The notes under the pieces are model-generated. The model saw only the letters and a program-made list of their open reading frames with translations. It was not told where the DNA came from and searched no databases. 64,000 nt of DNA from Diplosphaera chodatii (taxonomy: Eukaryota > Chlorophyta > Trebouxiophyceae > Prasiolales > Stichococcaceae), in NCBI GenBank assembly GCA_032358165.1, contig JAALGY010000036.1, positions 868,001 through 932,000 on the forward strand, in the 5' to 3' direction. A program made the position numbers and the translations under genes. This document shows, in pieces, positions 14,779 to 34,511 of the stretch; position 1 is the stretch's first letter; every line of letters begins with the position of its first letter.

Positions 14779-15417
14779 TACGCTCTGCGACTGCGCACAG
14801 CACAATCGCCGAGCTTCTGTTCGAGGCGATGCACCACTTTACGCTGTAAGAGCCCGGGATGCGGCTGACACCAGGAGCCACGCAGATCTCCACTTGATAG
14901 AAGGGTTACGTTTGACAGCAGCTCCAATAACACAAGCCGGCTAACGCTGTTGCTGTGCGTCAGGTGCGTAACGGCTGGATATGACTGTGAAGGTTCAAAG
15001 CCAGCGATGCTGCAGCTCTAGAGCTTGTTTGCACTGACACAGCGATTTGTGCGCTCTTGAAACGATACGCAAAGCCTGTACGAACAGATGCAAGCGCAAC
15101 GTGCATGCGCGGCCTCACAGTTGCAGGGTGTTGCTGTGTCACCAAGCAAGGAAGTACAGGCGAGAATTGACATTACTGCTTTACAGGGTTCATTGCCTCG
15201 GACATGATGTATACCGGTACCTGGTGGGCTTGTCGTTAGGTGGTCAAGACCACCTCTTGGTTGCCACACACTTCGGGGGACTTGCTCTCACCGGCCTCCC
15301 AGCAAGCCACCATATGCACTAGCCGATGCCTCATTTGAAGCTGTATGTCATCACTGAAGCCTAGTCGTGCGTTTTGACCACCAGATGCCAAAGCGCTGCT
15401 TAAGGTACTGATAAACT
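14779..15417. other. Intergenic between GCH1 and the Bax inhibitor gene
   Basis: No exon or repeat stands out. It should hold the GCH1 promoter and the 3' UTR of the Bax inhibitor gene, as both are on the minus strand. Confidence 0.4.
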
Positions 15418-16170
15418 TCACTCTGACTTCCGGCGGCGCTTCTCATCCTTGCGTGCCTCCTTCTGCATGAGAATCACCAGGACACGCACAAAGATGGCCG
15501 CGAAGTCAACAAAGAGGTCCAGTGCATGCTTGACGTGGTCCAGGTTGCCACTGAACGCCTGCTCGACGATGACCTGCGTGTCGAAGGCCACATACATGGC
15601 GAAGACCGCCAGACCGCCATACAGCTCAGCCTGGAAGGCCATGCCGCGCATGCTCGGCAGCAGCCACGTCGCCAGGCGCATCATCATGAAGCAGCTGACG
15701 GCCGAGCCCAGGATGCCGCCCAGGTACAGGAAGCTGCGGCGGCGGGACACCAGGGCCGCGAGCGAGAAGCAGGCGAACAGCGTCGCGGTGCCCAGCAGCG
15801 CCGTCAGCACCAGGCCCGCGTCCAGCATGGCTGCCGCCGCGATGAGCGGCCCCAGCGAGGCGCCCTGCGAGAATGCTGCACCCGCCAGCAGCGCATACCG
15901 CTTGTTGAGGTTCTGAGGCTCCGGAGGTGTGGCGGACAGCCACACGACCGACCCGACGAAGGTCAGCATCGTCAGCCACCCGCCCAGGCCCGTCACAATG
16001 TTCACGTAGCTGCCCACTGCCGACACCAGCAGGGCTGCAGCCAGCGTTGCGTACACCTTCTCGACATGCTTTTGCACAGCCGGCGTCAAGTCGGTGAACT
16101 TGAAGAGGGTGTTGGGCGAGAAGCGCGACGTCTGCGGGCCGGTGCCACTGAAGCGGGAAACGAAGTCCAT
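15418..16170 (-). CDS. Bax inhibitor-1 family membrane protein
   Basis: BI-1 (TMBIM6-like) proteins are ER calcium-leak channels that dampen stress-induced cell death. The gene is intronless, unlike nearly all its neighbours. The start at 16170 gives MDFVSRFSGTG; an in-frame Met at 16194 would add eight residues. The 250-residue product matches family length. The motif VQKHVEKVYATLAAALLVSA marks the cytosolic lead-in and first membrane helix, followed by about six more hydrophobic helices, with GASLGPLI and YLGGILGSAVSCFMMM in the family positions. The block YVAFDTQVIVEQAFSGNLDH carries the conserved D-T-Q, and HALDLFVDFAAIFVRVLVIL the late Asp residues that form the pore pH sensor in the family. 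The tail is a basic KKxKRRRKSE-like cluster typical of plant BI-1. Confidence 0.95.
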   Translation of the reverse strand: MDFVSRFSGTGPQTSRFSPNTLFKFTDLTPAVQKHVEKVYATLAAALLVSAVGSYVNIVTGLGGWLTMLTFVGSVVWLSATPPEPQNLNKRYALLAGAAFSQGASLGPLIAAAAMLDAGLVLTALLGTATLFACFSLAALVSRRRSFLYLGGILGSAVSCFMMMRLATWLLPSMRGMAFQAELYGGLAVFAMYVAFDTQVIVEQAFSGNLDHVKHALDLFVDFAAIFVRVLVILMQKEARKDEKRRRKSE

Positions 16171-16469
16171 CCTGGCTGCTGAGGCTTCTTGCAAGTTGCT
16201 GAGAGATCAGCAAACGTGTGCTGTCAAAGACACCGACGGTCAGCTTACACAGCGCCTGCGCCTGCGCTGTGTTACGCCAAACAATGCTCTGTCAGCTGTT
16301 TGCGTGTTGACGGGAAAGCAGGCTTACAGTGTGCCTGGGAGTGGCAGTATCTGAGGTGGCATTGGCCCCAGCCAATAGGAAGCTGTTGCACGACTTAGTT
16401 GTACTGCAGTCAAATTTGTGAGCATATGAGTAATGAAGGCTTCAAGGGTGCATTGCCGAATCCTGTCTT

Positions 16470-17930
16470 GTGGATGCGTCGGTCGCCACAAAGATGCAAG
16501 GGCTGCGATGTGATGCAGCTCCCCTGTTGCGGGGCCGGCATGCTGCAGCTCATCTTCAGCATGCTCATTGCACGCGTGCGGTGCAGGCCGCCTGCAGATG
16601 CAGATGCAGCTGCGACCAGGCAGAGCCTGATCAGTCGAGACGCAAGTGTCTGGTCAACATCGGCGTCGCTTTTGCAGCATTCACAGCTACAGCACCTGCG
16701 CCAGCACATGCTGCGAAGCCAGACATGCAGCGCCTGCTGCAGGCATTCCAGACGGCCATGACAGCACCCAACTTTGAGGCAGCTGAGCGTGCTTGGGGTG
16801 AAGCGATCAGGATAGCGCCTGACAGCGGCCCAGCATACTCCAACAGGGGCACCATCCGGTTACAGGATGGCAGGTGCATCAGAGTACATTGCAGGGGCAG
16901 CATGCGCACCCCACTGCGCCCTGCTGACAGCAGCGCATCAACCGTTGCATAACATGTGTGCAGATGGAGCGCAGCCAAGGAGGACTTCCTGACAGCTTTG
17001 CGGCTCGATGCAGCCAGTGGCGCCAAGGACAATGCCGCTTTGCTCAACAACTTGGGTGCGGATATGCGAGCACCATTCCCGGCTTCCTGGGCGCATGCAG
17101 TGGGAGCGTTCAGATGGGTTGTGCATTGACACACTGAAATTTGTCTGCTAAATGACAGGCAATGCCGAGGTGGCTTTGGGCGAAACGACTGCAGCGCAGC
17201 AGCACTTCCAGCAGGCAGCAGAGGACCCCGGGCTCGAAAGCATCGCCTACGCCAACATGGCGCTAGTCACATTTGAGACTGGCGACAACGAGGGCGCCAT
17301 CAAGGCTGCACGGCAATTGCTTCGCAGGTGATGCATGGGTCCCTGGCAGAGCTGTCATGCCGCCGTCTACCGAATGACTGTACAGTGTTCATCAGGCTGC
17401 GCAATCATGACTCTGTTGACTGGCAACAGGGACACGTTCTTCCTCGACATACGCTGTGCCCTGACAGGTAGGTGCCAACTTACTATTATCCTTGATTGCT
17501 GTACACATCAGCTCATGTCGAAAATGCCACTCCTTGAAACGAAATGCAAGCATGGCCATGCTGCAGCATTTCTGTGGGGCAGCGGGCGGCGGTCAGAGGC
17601 GGAGGGTGAATGGGAGCGGCTGCAGGATGCAGAAGACGGTCTTGGAGCAGCCTTGTACAATAAGGCAAGCACTGTCACGAAAGCGCACTCTGCCGATCCA
17701 AAGCAGCAACTGCTGCAGTTGCACAACGTTGAGACACTATGTCATCTTGGGTCACTGTCGACGGACAGTTGTTGTCATGCGACCTGCAGACCAACGCAGT
17801 GGAACGGGTACAGAACCGCTGGCCACCCCGTGCCACTGCAGCGCTGCGTGCCTTCCTGTCAATGTCTAGCGAGGGGAGCGCAGAGGGATATGATGGCCAG
17901 CAGCACCGCTTCAGCTTTGCGTCCACCTAA
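16470..17930 (+). CDS. Thylakoid-lumen TPR protein
   Basis: Six exons phase exactly: 16470-16873, 16964-17055, 17159-17327, 17430-17467, 17567-17664 and 17790-17930, giving 313 residues. The N-terminus has a Cys/Arg-rich transit peptide and then a hydrophobic stretch ending APAPAHAA before KPDMQ, the look of a lumenal signal cleaved after AxA. Tetratricopeptide repeats follow: FEAAERAWGEAIRIAPDSGP, AYSNRG, SAAKEDFLTALRLDA and NAEVALGETTAAQQHF. The C-terminus contains VQNRWPPRATAALRAFLSM, which resembles the plant 'chloroplast lumen common family' of TPR proteins as I remember it. Such proteins are thought to act as assembly or scaffold factors; the exact role here is unknown. The last intron uses a GC donor. 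Confidence 0.83.
17665..17789 (+). other. GC-AG intron
   Basis: The exon ends aataag and the intron begins gcaagc, ending gacctgcag. Removing it joins ...ALYNK to TNAVERVQNRWPP in phase 0. The downstream exon carries the conserved RWPP block, so the frame is fixed on both sides. Reading through instead places a non-conserved Gln/Leu stretch in the protein and leaves the RWPP frame. Confidence 0.65.
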
Positions 17931-18249
17931 CAGCCCTGAGATGAGGGTCTGGTAGTATGCTAGAGTGCTGGGTGAGCTCTGACGCGTCCAGAGAGCAGCG
18001 AGGATTGCAAGAGCACAAGAGGGCGCAATCTTGGGACGTAAGACCGATGGGCAGGAGGAGAGATGTACATCATTGGCTTGTAGGTTGCAACTACTAGTTG
18101 AAACTGCACAGGCGTTCATGTGCTTGTGCACTGCAGTGGTGGTGCGTACTGATCTAGAAGGTTAGGAATGATGCAAAGCATTTGGCACCAGCGCCTGCAA
18201 ATGTTGGCAACATCGGCTGCAGGAGATGAGCAGTAACGTATGGCCATTG
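17931..18249. other. Short convergent 3' intergenic region
   Basis: This stretch separates the stop of the TPR gene (+) from the stop of SPT16 (-). It should hold both 3' UTRs. No other feature was seen. Confidence 0.5.
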
Positions 18250-25215
<6,966 letters not shown>

Positions 25216-25890
25216 GATGACTGTGTAACACTATGGAAAGCAACAATCACAGCTTCATGCTATCCCGAACTTGCACAGGACATCGTGAAGGGCACTGCGA
25301 CTCTTGGCAAGACTGATGTGCTTTGCCTGATGTCCAACCAACACGGCTACGCTGAAAGATTACAGCATTGCGCGGACGTTTGCTGGGTGCACAGCACGGG
25401 ATGCTCAAGTCCAGCATGCCAGGGACTCCAGCAAGGCTGCCAAGCTGTGAAAATGATTTCTCTGACTTTTGGAATAGGTCAAATGCCTGTAAGCCCAGGG
25501 ATTGTCAGGGCCGGGTTGCATCTTCAGGTTCTAGATGGCCAGAGTTGCTGTGTTCTTGGGCATTCGCCACTGGACACAGCGTTATTCCTATTCTTCTGAA
25601 CCGGCACAAACCACGAAACACTGAAACCCTCCGCACCATGCCTAGCGCAGGCACACTAGTCAGCACCGACACAAAACACAAAGCCAACAGCCAACCGTAT
25701 GTCGACTGAGGTTCAAAACATTTCAGGTGCACTGACCTCGCGCAAATCAGACCGCTGTTGATTCCGACAGGTACCTTGACGTCACATATCGGCTGTCCGA
25801 TCATGCTGAGAAGCGCCACTGCTTTTTGCGCGGTTTGTCGGGGCAGTTTACACGTTATCCTCCGATCCCTTGTGCCTCCTCTGCTGCTGT
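25216..25890. other. Region between SPT16 start and lipase copy A
   Basis: It contains the SPT16 promoter and probably the 3' UTR or last exon of lipase copy A. A minus-strand frame near 25700-25500 is not similar to the other lipase copies, and I leave it unassigned. Confidence 0.35.
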
Positions 25891-28800
25891 TCATTGCCGT
25901 GCTCCAGCTGCAAACGACAGCGACAAAAATGCTCCTAGGCATAGGGGTGAAGCCAATGCACAGCAATAACAGCCTTGTAATTGAACACGGTTCGCATGTC
26001 GATGCAGCGAGGCAATGCACATAGTGTCAAACTGTACCTGAATTGATTTACTGCCGTTGTTCAGCACTGTGCTGATATTTACGCAAGCATCTTGCAGCAT
26101 CGTCTCCAAGATTGGGCTGGTCTGCATGGTAATGTAAGACGCTGGGTCAGGCATACGTGGGTGTCTTGCTGTGCGTGTCACATCGACGAGGTCCTCACAA
26201 CAGCCACAACCGACCTTCAGCATCTTCTGCACTCCTGCCATGCCGCCTGAGCCACATCATCACGGTCAGACGCATTTTCGAGTTTCACATTTGATCTGTA
26301 CAACAGGAGACAGACGAATAAGTAGATCCTCACCTGGAAGACCCTTGCTGCCAGCCTGCACTGCCATCACTGCAGTCAAACTATCCAGATAGGCACTCAT
26401 CCAGTGGTGACGGAGTTTGCCGCCTGGCAAGTACAGCTTCAACAGGAAGCGCTGCTCCAGGGGATTGGGCCGCACCTGGCAGGTAGCCAAGCCCATACCA
26501 ATGACATCAACACACCAGTGATCAATTTGCATGACTTTGCCCAACACATGTGAAGACAGCAACAGGTAGGTAGCGTCAGCATATTTAATTCTACTTAATT
26601 CTACTTACAATGATGTCGCCATGCTGATTCACGTGCACCAGACAGCCCTGCCTAGCATACGGCCTGCAGCACACATTTTTGTCGTTGTCCAACCGCACAG
26701 CTGCTATTGCAGCTGCTCATGCAATCTGAAGTGCAGGACGACAGCAATTCACAACAACCTGAAAACGCCCTTCGCTGTCCTGCAGTGCATTACAGTAAGA
26801 CCGTCAAAGGTGCTCTGGAACACTGCCTGTGATGGTCATGAATGACGACGCTGACTGGGATGTACCATGCCAAGTGATCTTACCAGCAGACTGTGTCCTG
26901 GTCGTTGACCTGCAGCATTCAGCACAACGGTATGTCAGCGCTTGGTGGGCGTTGCACTACCTCGAGCAACATAAGCAGCATTGTACCACTATATTCTTGA
27001 TAGTGCCTTACGACATGCATGTGCTTACGATGTTCATGTTGTGAGGCACAATGCGACCGAGGGTTGTTGTGAAACGCCTGTTCCTGCGGCAGGTGGTTTT
27101 AGCAGCTTCAGCAACGTGGTAGAACTGCAAACATTACACTTGCAGTTGCAGCTGCTATATGAGCATGTTCCAGCCATTGGTGCATGCTGGCAGTACCCAA
27201 TGCGCGGGGCTCCATAGCTGTAGCACTCCAGGCGGTTTGGCTGCAGCTGACGGGCGATGTCAAAGGCAGCAAGAGATGCCAGGCTGCCACCCAGCGAGTG
27301 CCCTGCAGGATTGCACCGGCACCCAGCTCATTGTTGAGATGATCTGGTTCTGGCACATGTGGGCGGCGGGCATAAGTGTCAGGCATTTCACTGGTGTGCA
27401 AGTCTGAGGCGCAGGTTGCATGCCAGATGCACATCGGCAGGCGTTGCGGGCCACACAGATGGACAGCATGCATATGCAACAGTATCTTGCATGGGTAACT
27501 TTGCAGGGCGGTGGGAAGTTGTCTTGCTGTGCAGACCTGTGGTGAGGACTCGCAGGCTGCCGGAGTCGATGCCCGCCGCCAGCTGGTGCACACGCTCCAT
27601 CACCGCAGTGTTGAAGCCGTTGGCGAGCCACACCTTCATGAAGCCTGCATGCACGCGGCAGTTGCGCCGCCACCAAGGCCGCTCCGAGTCACACGGGTGC
27701 CGCTTCATCCAGACCTGCAAGATAGGGGTCCAGCAAAGTGGCGGACAGCGTGAGCTGCTGGGAAACCACTAGTTGTCCCACCATGATGGTGCGGTAGGGT
27801 TGCACAACAGGACCACTTGTCACCCGAGGCCCCTCAGGAAAAGTCATACGCAAAAAAAGTTGCAAGCAAACGCTCACCTGCAGGTCTGCCAGTGCTGCCG
27901 AGGTGGAGGCGGTGCCACGAAAGGCGACCACGATGGTGCTGCCTCCAGCTGCGATCAGCGCCTTGCTGTCGTACTGCTTTCCCCGCACAACCTCTATGCT
28001 GGATAGCCCGAACAACTTCAGTGCCGTGTCCATGTTCAGGTGCTTTGTGGGGACCGGCCCCTGCATCATCAACAGCCTCAGCATCGTCAGATGTCCACGC
28101 ACCAGCAGTCGCTGGGCAGTTGTGAGCAACGACATCCTGTACTGAAGGTCTGAAAGTGTGGCAGCCTCAGATGACTGTAAATAAAAGGCAGCACCTCCAG
28201 CGCATCTGCATTCTCCTCGTCAGCCTTGACCGCCTCCTCACTGGCGTTCGCTTCCTGGTAGTCATACGCCAGCCAGCTCCAGTACCACGCCTGCAGTGTC
28301 AGCACACCGATTATCCTTGATCCTCTCAGGTTAGGTCGGCTCAGGTCACAGAGTCACATGTGCAGGAGCGAACGCGCTCAGGACAGCTGTATCAGTGGCA
28401 TAAATACCCACCTTGAGGGCGGTCTCGAAGTTGAACAGGGCTCCTGGCAGGGTGTCGCCGCGCAGCAGCACCCGTGGCCGCTGCGAGTCACCCCAGGTCA
28501 CAACCTGAAGCTGTGCCTGTTTGCAAGCAAGACGGCCCCACACCACTCGGTGACGGTGCGCATGGTATAGCTGGTGAGAAAACCTCTTGGACAGCTGCTT
28601 GGCTGTACATAGCGATGGATTTTGCAGCACAGCATGTGGTCCAGTCACCCGTCTGAGGGTTGACAGACGCTCTGCTGCCTTCATTGGCATGACAAACAGC
28701 GCCATCGTTGTGACCAGGCCTGCAGAAAAGGCAGGTGGACATGGTGTTGCAGTGTTGCCAGTGCACATGGCTTGGCTAGCAAACATGGTACATAGACACA

Positions 28801-31175
28801 TTGCTTACCAGCAGAGATGAGCTGCACGGGCGCCAACCCAAACTGTGAAGACAGAACAGTCGTCAGAGCGGCCCGTGCCACACATCTTGAGGCGGCTGCA
28901 CTGCAGGAGTGCAGTCAGGAACGCACCCAAGTGTACAGATGGCTGCTGCAGGTTTGCAGGCCGGAAAACCAGAGCACGATCGTGGCGGTGAACATGGTCA
29001 CCACGCCGAGAATGGTTGTTCGCGCCTGCGCTGCCACAAAAGCACGATGCCGAGCAGCAGAAAGTCCTGGCGCATGGCCAGGTGGGTAACAGGCATGTAA
29101 CAAGGCGCATCACACCATGATATGTCGTAATCTGGCCGACGCACCTGGAGGTGTGCAACGATGTTGCCAACCCTGTAGGTGCACGTCCAAGACTGTCTGG
29201 TGGTGATGAGCTGCCATGCATTAGCATTTCACCCAGCTACAGTGACACGCCATACTGCAACACCAGGCACCTGTTTTCGCTGTGGGAGCGGGACTGCAGC
29301 GCATTGAGCGCCCGGCGCAGGTACCACAGCGTCAACACGGTGAAAATGAGGTGGCCTGCTGCCAAGATGCCGGCTGTGACCCGTGTTGATGTGGACTGTC
29401 CAGCCTGGCAGATGGACTCTGCATTGATGCAGTTTGTGCCTGCAGTGAGTGAGGCAGGCCGTCAATCATGCCCAAGCATCGATGCGCAGTGCACTGTGCG
29501 GTGAGAAACAGCAGTACCTGTGGCTGCTGCTGGCTTCTGAGCGGTCTGCATTCGTCCACACACCAGCAGCTTACATATATGCCTCGGAGTGCCACGTCGA
29601 ATGAGCTCGGCTTTCAGTCAAAGGGAGCAACTGACATCGCAACCCACCGCAAACATTGTTGCTATGGACGCCTCCAACAGCACCCACAGCAGCGCCTCGG
29701 GCCAGTACATGTACCACGGCGCATCCAGCAGTAAGCTGCTGCCGTTGCCACGGTCCCCAAAGTTGCCGCCTGCAGAGATGTTCAGCGTCCATGCAGCTTG
29801 GAATCTCAAGCAAGGCCCCACACTCCACTCTCCTGGCACCATATATCCACACACGAGTTTGCACCTGTGCTGGATGCCGGTTTTGCAGCCTTCTGGTGCC
29901 ACGGCATGCTGGAGTGTGCGGCCAGCGCTAGCAGGGCAAGCAGGAAGTTGAGGCATGTCAAGCGGATGAAGTTGGACACATTTGCCAGCCCGGAAAATAT
30001 TGCCTGCGTTGACAACCATGTTAAGATCCGGCTACCAGGAGCACATGCAACTCACTGCGTCATGCCACTGCGAGCTGACACAGCACAGCAGCCAACGCCA
30101 CGCTCTGCCCGCTCACGCAGTGGTTGTGGATCAGCAAGGCGTTTGGGATCAAATAGAAGACCGTGCTGATGATCTGCAGCGCATCAAAACATTGCCTTCC
30201 TAGTTTGCCAGCAATGAGCAATTGACACGTAGCAACAGCATGCATGTCAACAGCACCTGCACGCCGAGCTGGAATGCATAGACTGCCACCAGTCTCCTCC
30301 GCCTCCGTGACCTGCAGGTACAAGGCGGCGTGTGCACACGAGGTTGTGTGGCGGGTACTACCTGTCAGGGGCCAGGGTCAACGAACTGGCTAGCTCACCA
30401 TTGCCCGCCCCGCACTCTGTACAGCCTGGTCATGAGCTGTCCAAACGCTGCTGACATCAGCAGGACGCAGAGGCAGGCGACGACGACATTGATGTAGGCA
30501 ATGCCCCTGCCCTTGACCCAGCCGCTGCTGTCGTCCTGCATGCAGCGCGAACAACCTGTTGGCGACAGTGTTGCTTACCATGCGGCAGCTATCAATATGC
30601 AGGCTCGACGCATGGTGTCATGCCGAGGACCGCGCAGCACACCGCACCACGCTCGTCTTCACGATCAGGAGCACAATCGCGATGATCATCGCTATGCCAA
30701 TTACAGCACGCAGCATCTTGATAATCGCCTGCGATGCGCCATGCTCATGTTCAGCGCAAACAGTGTCACGCCATGAGAGCTGTTCGAGCTCACACCTCGT
30801 ACAGGATCACTTGAAAGTTACATACGTAAGGAATGCACAGGAGTTCCATCTTGCGAGTATGTGACCGTTCGCACCGTGACTTCGGCCGATGTTTCACATT
30901 CCAATCTAAAATGTGAACAGAATGTCAGATGACCATGGAATACCGGTGCAGCACACGTGTACCAGTCGTCAGCAGCGTCATTAGCGGCAGCCACCTGAGG
31001 AGGACGTCTGGGTGGTCTGTGTCCGCGTCGTGCATGATGACAGCTGCCGCCTCCGCACCCGCGCTGAGACCGTCCAGTGCTTCTGCATCGCCAGCTCCCC
31101 CGCTGGCGACGTCTTCAGCATCATGCCTGTCGTGTGGCCCTGAACAAGAGGCATGCCAGCACGTTCCCCGGACAA
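25891..31175 (-). CDS. Multi-span membrane protein with class 3 lipase domain (copy A)
   Basis: A likely sn-1 acylglycerol lipase embedded in a membrane: many N-terminal hydrophobic segments, then a Lipase_3 (PF01764-type) domain, the arrangement of diacylglycerol-lipase-like proteins. Hydrophobic segments in order include AVIGIAMIIAIVLLIVK, INVVVACLCVLLMSA, RRRLVAVYAFQLGVQ, FYLIPNALLI, CLNFLLALLALAA, DAPWYMYWPEALLWVLLE, LAAGHLIFTVLTLWYLR and FTATIVLWFSG. The catalytic part has TIVVAFRGTASTSAALADLQ (about 27960-27880), the nucleophile elbow GHSLGGSLASLAAFDIARQL (about 27300-27240; its first Gly codon is split by an intron), YSYGAPRIG (about 27220-27195) and VRPNPLEQRF (about 26470-26440). A 28-nt microexon lies at 29172-29145. 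Copies B and C share this order but differ in sequence. The 3' end (after VRPNPLEQ) is uncertain, and I set 25891 as the last plausible frame. The start MSGERAG at 31175 is plausible, not proven. Confidence 0.8.
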
Positions 31176-31786
31176 CGCGCCTTGGCAGTGCCACTCAGCT
31201 CGAGCATCACAGATTTCTTGTTTAAAGATTATTTCAATCAGCTATAACCTTGCACGAATTCCTTCCTAATCTATCAAGTGAGTAAACAGATGGTTTGCGC
31301 CGGTACCGCAGCACATGCATACCTGCTGGGTGCTTGAGCTCAGCTGCTTCAACGTCGTTGCTGCAGTCTGCTGCATCATCGCTACTGCTTGCATTGTGCT
31401 GTCGTGTTCGAGCCATGCCATAACAGCCGCACTGCACTGAGCTGTGACAGGTGTTCAAGGTGTGTTGCAGGCTGGCATGCCGTTTCCACTCCGCGTACCG
31501 CTGGCCAAAGTGTCTCGCCCTGCACACCACGCAAAGCTGAACATTGCAGAGGCGTGAAACGCAAGAAGAATGGCTATGCTTTTCGGGTTGCAACGTCAAA
31601 TCCCGACATCATTCTTGTCACGTGCACCGCGTGACATGAACTGACCTGTCAGCAGGATCCAGAGTGGCAGCTGACTGCTTCATCGGGGTTGGCAGCAACA
31701 GTCATTGCCCGCGTTCAACTATTCAACCTGTGCATTTCAATAAGCAGTCTGAAGGGCCATTTGCGGTCACCGTCTGCACAAATGCT

Positions 31787-33408
31787 TGGACGTTCATGTG
31801 CAAGCCGGCCTCTTGCGTGTTCACAACAGCACCACCTATGAGCTGGCAGATTTGCACAGGATCAGGTGTGTACATTCGCTCGGGCCGAGTATGTCACCTT
31901 CGAAGCTGACGGCACTGATGCCACAGCGTGCAACAGCTTCAGCTTGCAGTGATGGCAAGAGGCCAGTGTTTGCAGTTTGACGAAAAGCTCCGTTTCAGCG
32001 CGCGACGTTGCTCAGGCGCACTGGCTTGAGCACATCAGCAGACAGCGCGACGGCGTCTGCGCAGCCTGGCAGTGTGGCATGGAGGGAGCGCCCGACGCTG
32101 GGAGGGTGCTGGTGCGGTGCAGTTCGTACTTGCAGCGCAGGCCATCGTGTTGGCATCGTGCTCATTGCGTGTCCACTCCCACGCGGTGATTCAATCGCGT
32201 GTTTGCAAATGTGCAGTCGTATCGTAAGCAGGTTGGGGTCCGCGTGCAGACAGTGAAGGTGCGCACCGTCATGCCCACTGGTCAGGTGCCCGTTCACAGG
32301 TACATGTCGACACACGCTCCGGGTTGTGATTCTCATAGCACTCGGCTGCTGGTCTGCATGCAGGATGATGGCCAGCTGGGCGAGATCATCGCGTTGACCG
32401 TGGCCACAACCGTCAGTCAACCGTGGTTTGCAGTGAAAGTTGACGCGGCCACTGCAAAACGCGGAGATGTGCTGACTCAGAACTGCGGTGGGTTCACCAC
32501 GCGGGAGGCGGCGGAAACCGCCATCAGCATGTGAGGCCCGCCTTCGACTGGGTGCTGCCTGGCTGCATGCAATGACCTGCTGTTGCACCTCGCCCCGTGC
32601 ATGCAGCTAGCAAGCTTTAACCCTGTTGCCCATCAGCACTGCTTCCAGGACGGCTCGTCGCCTGTGTGCAGGATGGTGGCACGCATCTCCAAGGGCACGT
32701 GCAGTGGCCCTGTGGATTTGACCAGGGAGGACAGAGCATTTGCCCTTGGCGCCGGCAGCATCGATGATCTGCGGGTGCAGCTGCTCCAGGCAGCCTACAG
32801 CGACCGGCACGGCGGTGACTGGGCAAGAGGCATCCGCATGACCCCTCATGGCACATGGCGTGCGACGTACCGCGGCGGCGGCAACAGCAAGAAGGCCGTC
32901 GTGAGCCTGCAGTGCGTGAGCAAGGAGGTCGCACAGGAATTGCGGGACGCATGCTGCATCATCATGGGCGACCGGTGGGTGGCGGGCACTTACTCAGCCC
33001 GCTGGGCTTGCGTTGCAAAGCTGTGGTGTGCTGGTCACGTTGTGCATTCCAACAGTCGTACAGCGTACAGCCGAGCATGTGGCATTAGCTGAGTGATGCC
33101 AATGGCGGGAAGGAGGCGTGATTTATCACTTGATATGACACTGCTGCAGGCGCGACACACTGGGACGGTTCTACACCGCCGCAGGGCAGGCAGCAATCGT
33201 GGCAAAGCACGGCCTGCGCATCTTCACAAACATGAAGTACAACCATTACAGGCCCAAGAAGCTGAGCGCCACCCTCGCTGAATTGTACGAGAGTGCTGGC
33301 GTCACGGCTGATGTGCCAGGTTGCGCTTCGTCCATATGAATTCCAACATGTGCTGTGCAGTTGAGCAGACCTTCCAGTCCGTGCTCCCTAGAAAATCTAA
33401 AACTTAGT
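31787..33408 (+). CDS. Unknown protein, weakly AP2-like segments
   Basis: I do not recognise the family. Likely exons: about 31787-31865, 32010-32100, 32217-32260, 32362-32531, 32668-32971 and 33150-33321, with a short last exon ending near 33408. The best phased join is ...CIIMGDR to RRDTLGRFYTAAGQAAIV (split Arg codon, donor at 32972). Two segments have a strand-strand-strand-helix look: one with QPWFAVKV then GGFTTREAAETAI, and one with GIRMTPHGTWRATYRGG then SKEVAQELRDA. This resembles the AP2/integrase DNA-binding fold (W-x-A, then E-A-A helix), so a DNA-binding role is possible but weak. The start was not found. The next gene may instead be its 3' part. Confidence 0.35.
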
Positions 33409-33521
33409 TATACCATTCGTGAACAATTTTTTTGAATTCTGATTACTGCCTAGTGCTACTCTTCAGATTGAAGCCAAGTGAGTCGGCAATGCTCAATGAT
33501 ACCACACCCATCTCCACAGAT

Positions 33522-34511
33522 GGCTGTGCACATTGCAGGCGACGAGGAGGACGCCGAGCAGCTGCCCGTGGAGCTTGCAGTGGTCAGGGCGCGGCTGAAG
33601 ACAATGGAGGCGCGGGGCGCGGAGCGCACCAGACACGTAATGGCCACCCTGCTGGAGGGCCAGCACCGGCGCAACAAGGTAAACATGCACGATGTGCATG
33701 AAGGTGGCCACGGGCTCAATATCCATTGCGCGCTGCTGCTCAGATGACAGGTCAGCAACCCAGCATCGCTGACCCTATTCACGCCTGGAGAATACTTGGT
33801 TGTGTATGCAGGTGCGGAAGCGGGGGCGTGAGGCTCGCAGCAGCTCTGGCAAACAGGTGCGGTGACTTGCATGCAGAGCATGGCATTGATGTGCTTGCTG
33901 AGATGCGGTGCTGCGTCTGATCATATGATGGTTGCTGACAGCATCACTGCTCTTATGGCGAGCGCCCCGTCCGCTCTGTGTTCTAGGTGCCATCATGCAA
34001 GCGTGCGCGCGTGGGGCGGCAGCAGCAGGAGGACTCGGAGGAGGAGGAGGAGGAGGCCAACTGTGTGCGTGTCCAGTCCCGCTGCAGTCTGCCATTGCAT
34101 GCTCAGCCAGTGCCCTGCCTGACAGTGTGTGCCACATATGTGTCATATCATGTCAGGTCGACCACATCGCTTTGCAGTAATCGGTTCTCCTAGCTGGGGT
34201 TGCAGGCAGATTCTGATGATGATTCGGAGGTGGGATCAGAGCTGTGGGCTGACGCAAGCGATGAGGTCTGTCATGCAGTCCAGCCCGTCACATGCTTCAA
34301 GCTTTGTCTGTTCTGTATTCGCATGCAAGTCGTATGGATCCCTGGCCTGAGCCTCCAGATTGCAGTAAGGATGGTGTCGACACGCCAAAGCTGTGCGCCA
34401 TGCCAGGACGAGTCGAGCGCAGCGTCAGACTCGGAGGCGGAGGATGCGGACAGGTCGCCGCCAGAGTGCACTGGCAGCCCAGACCGGGTCTGTGTGGTGG
34501 TTGTGCTGTAG
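33522..34511 (+). CDS. Unknown nuclear-type protein with basic patches and acidic tail
   Basis: Exons read MAVHIAGDEEDAEQLP with LAVVRARLKTMEARG, then VRKRGREARSSSGKQ, then VPSCKRARVGRQQQEDSEEE, then ADSDDDSEVGSELWADASDE, and a last exon with SSAASDSEAEDADRSPP ending at 34511. The alternating Lys/Arg clusters (possible nuclear localisation signals) and Glu/Asp/Ser runs are typical of chromatin or nucleolar proteins, but there is no recognisable fold. The first Met is preceded by an acceptor-like ccacag, so this may be the 3' half of the upstream gene. Confidence 0.35.

Noticed and set aside
15526..16182. A 218-residue plus-strand frame rich in Arg, Gln and His
   Set aside because: It is the exact antisense of the Bax inhibitor gene; its odd composition comes from the GC-rich codons on the other strand.
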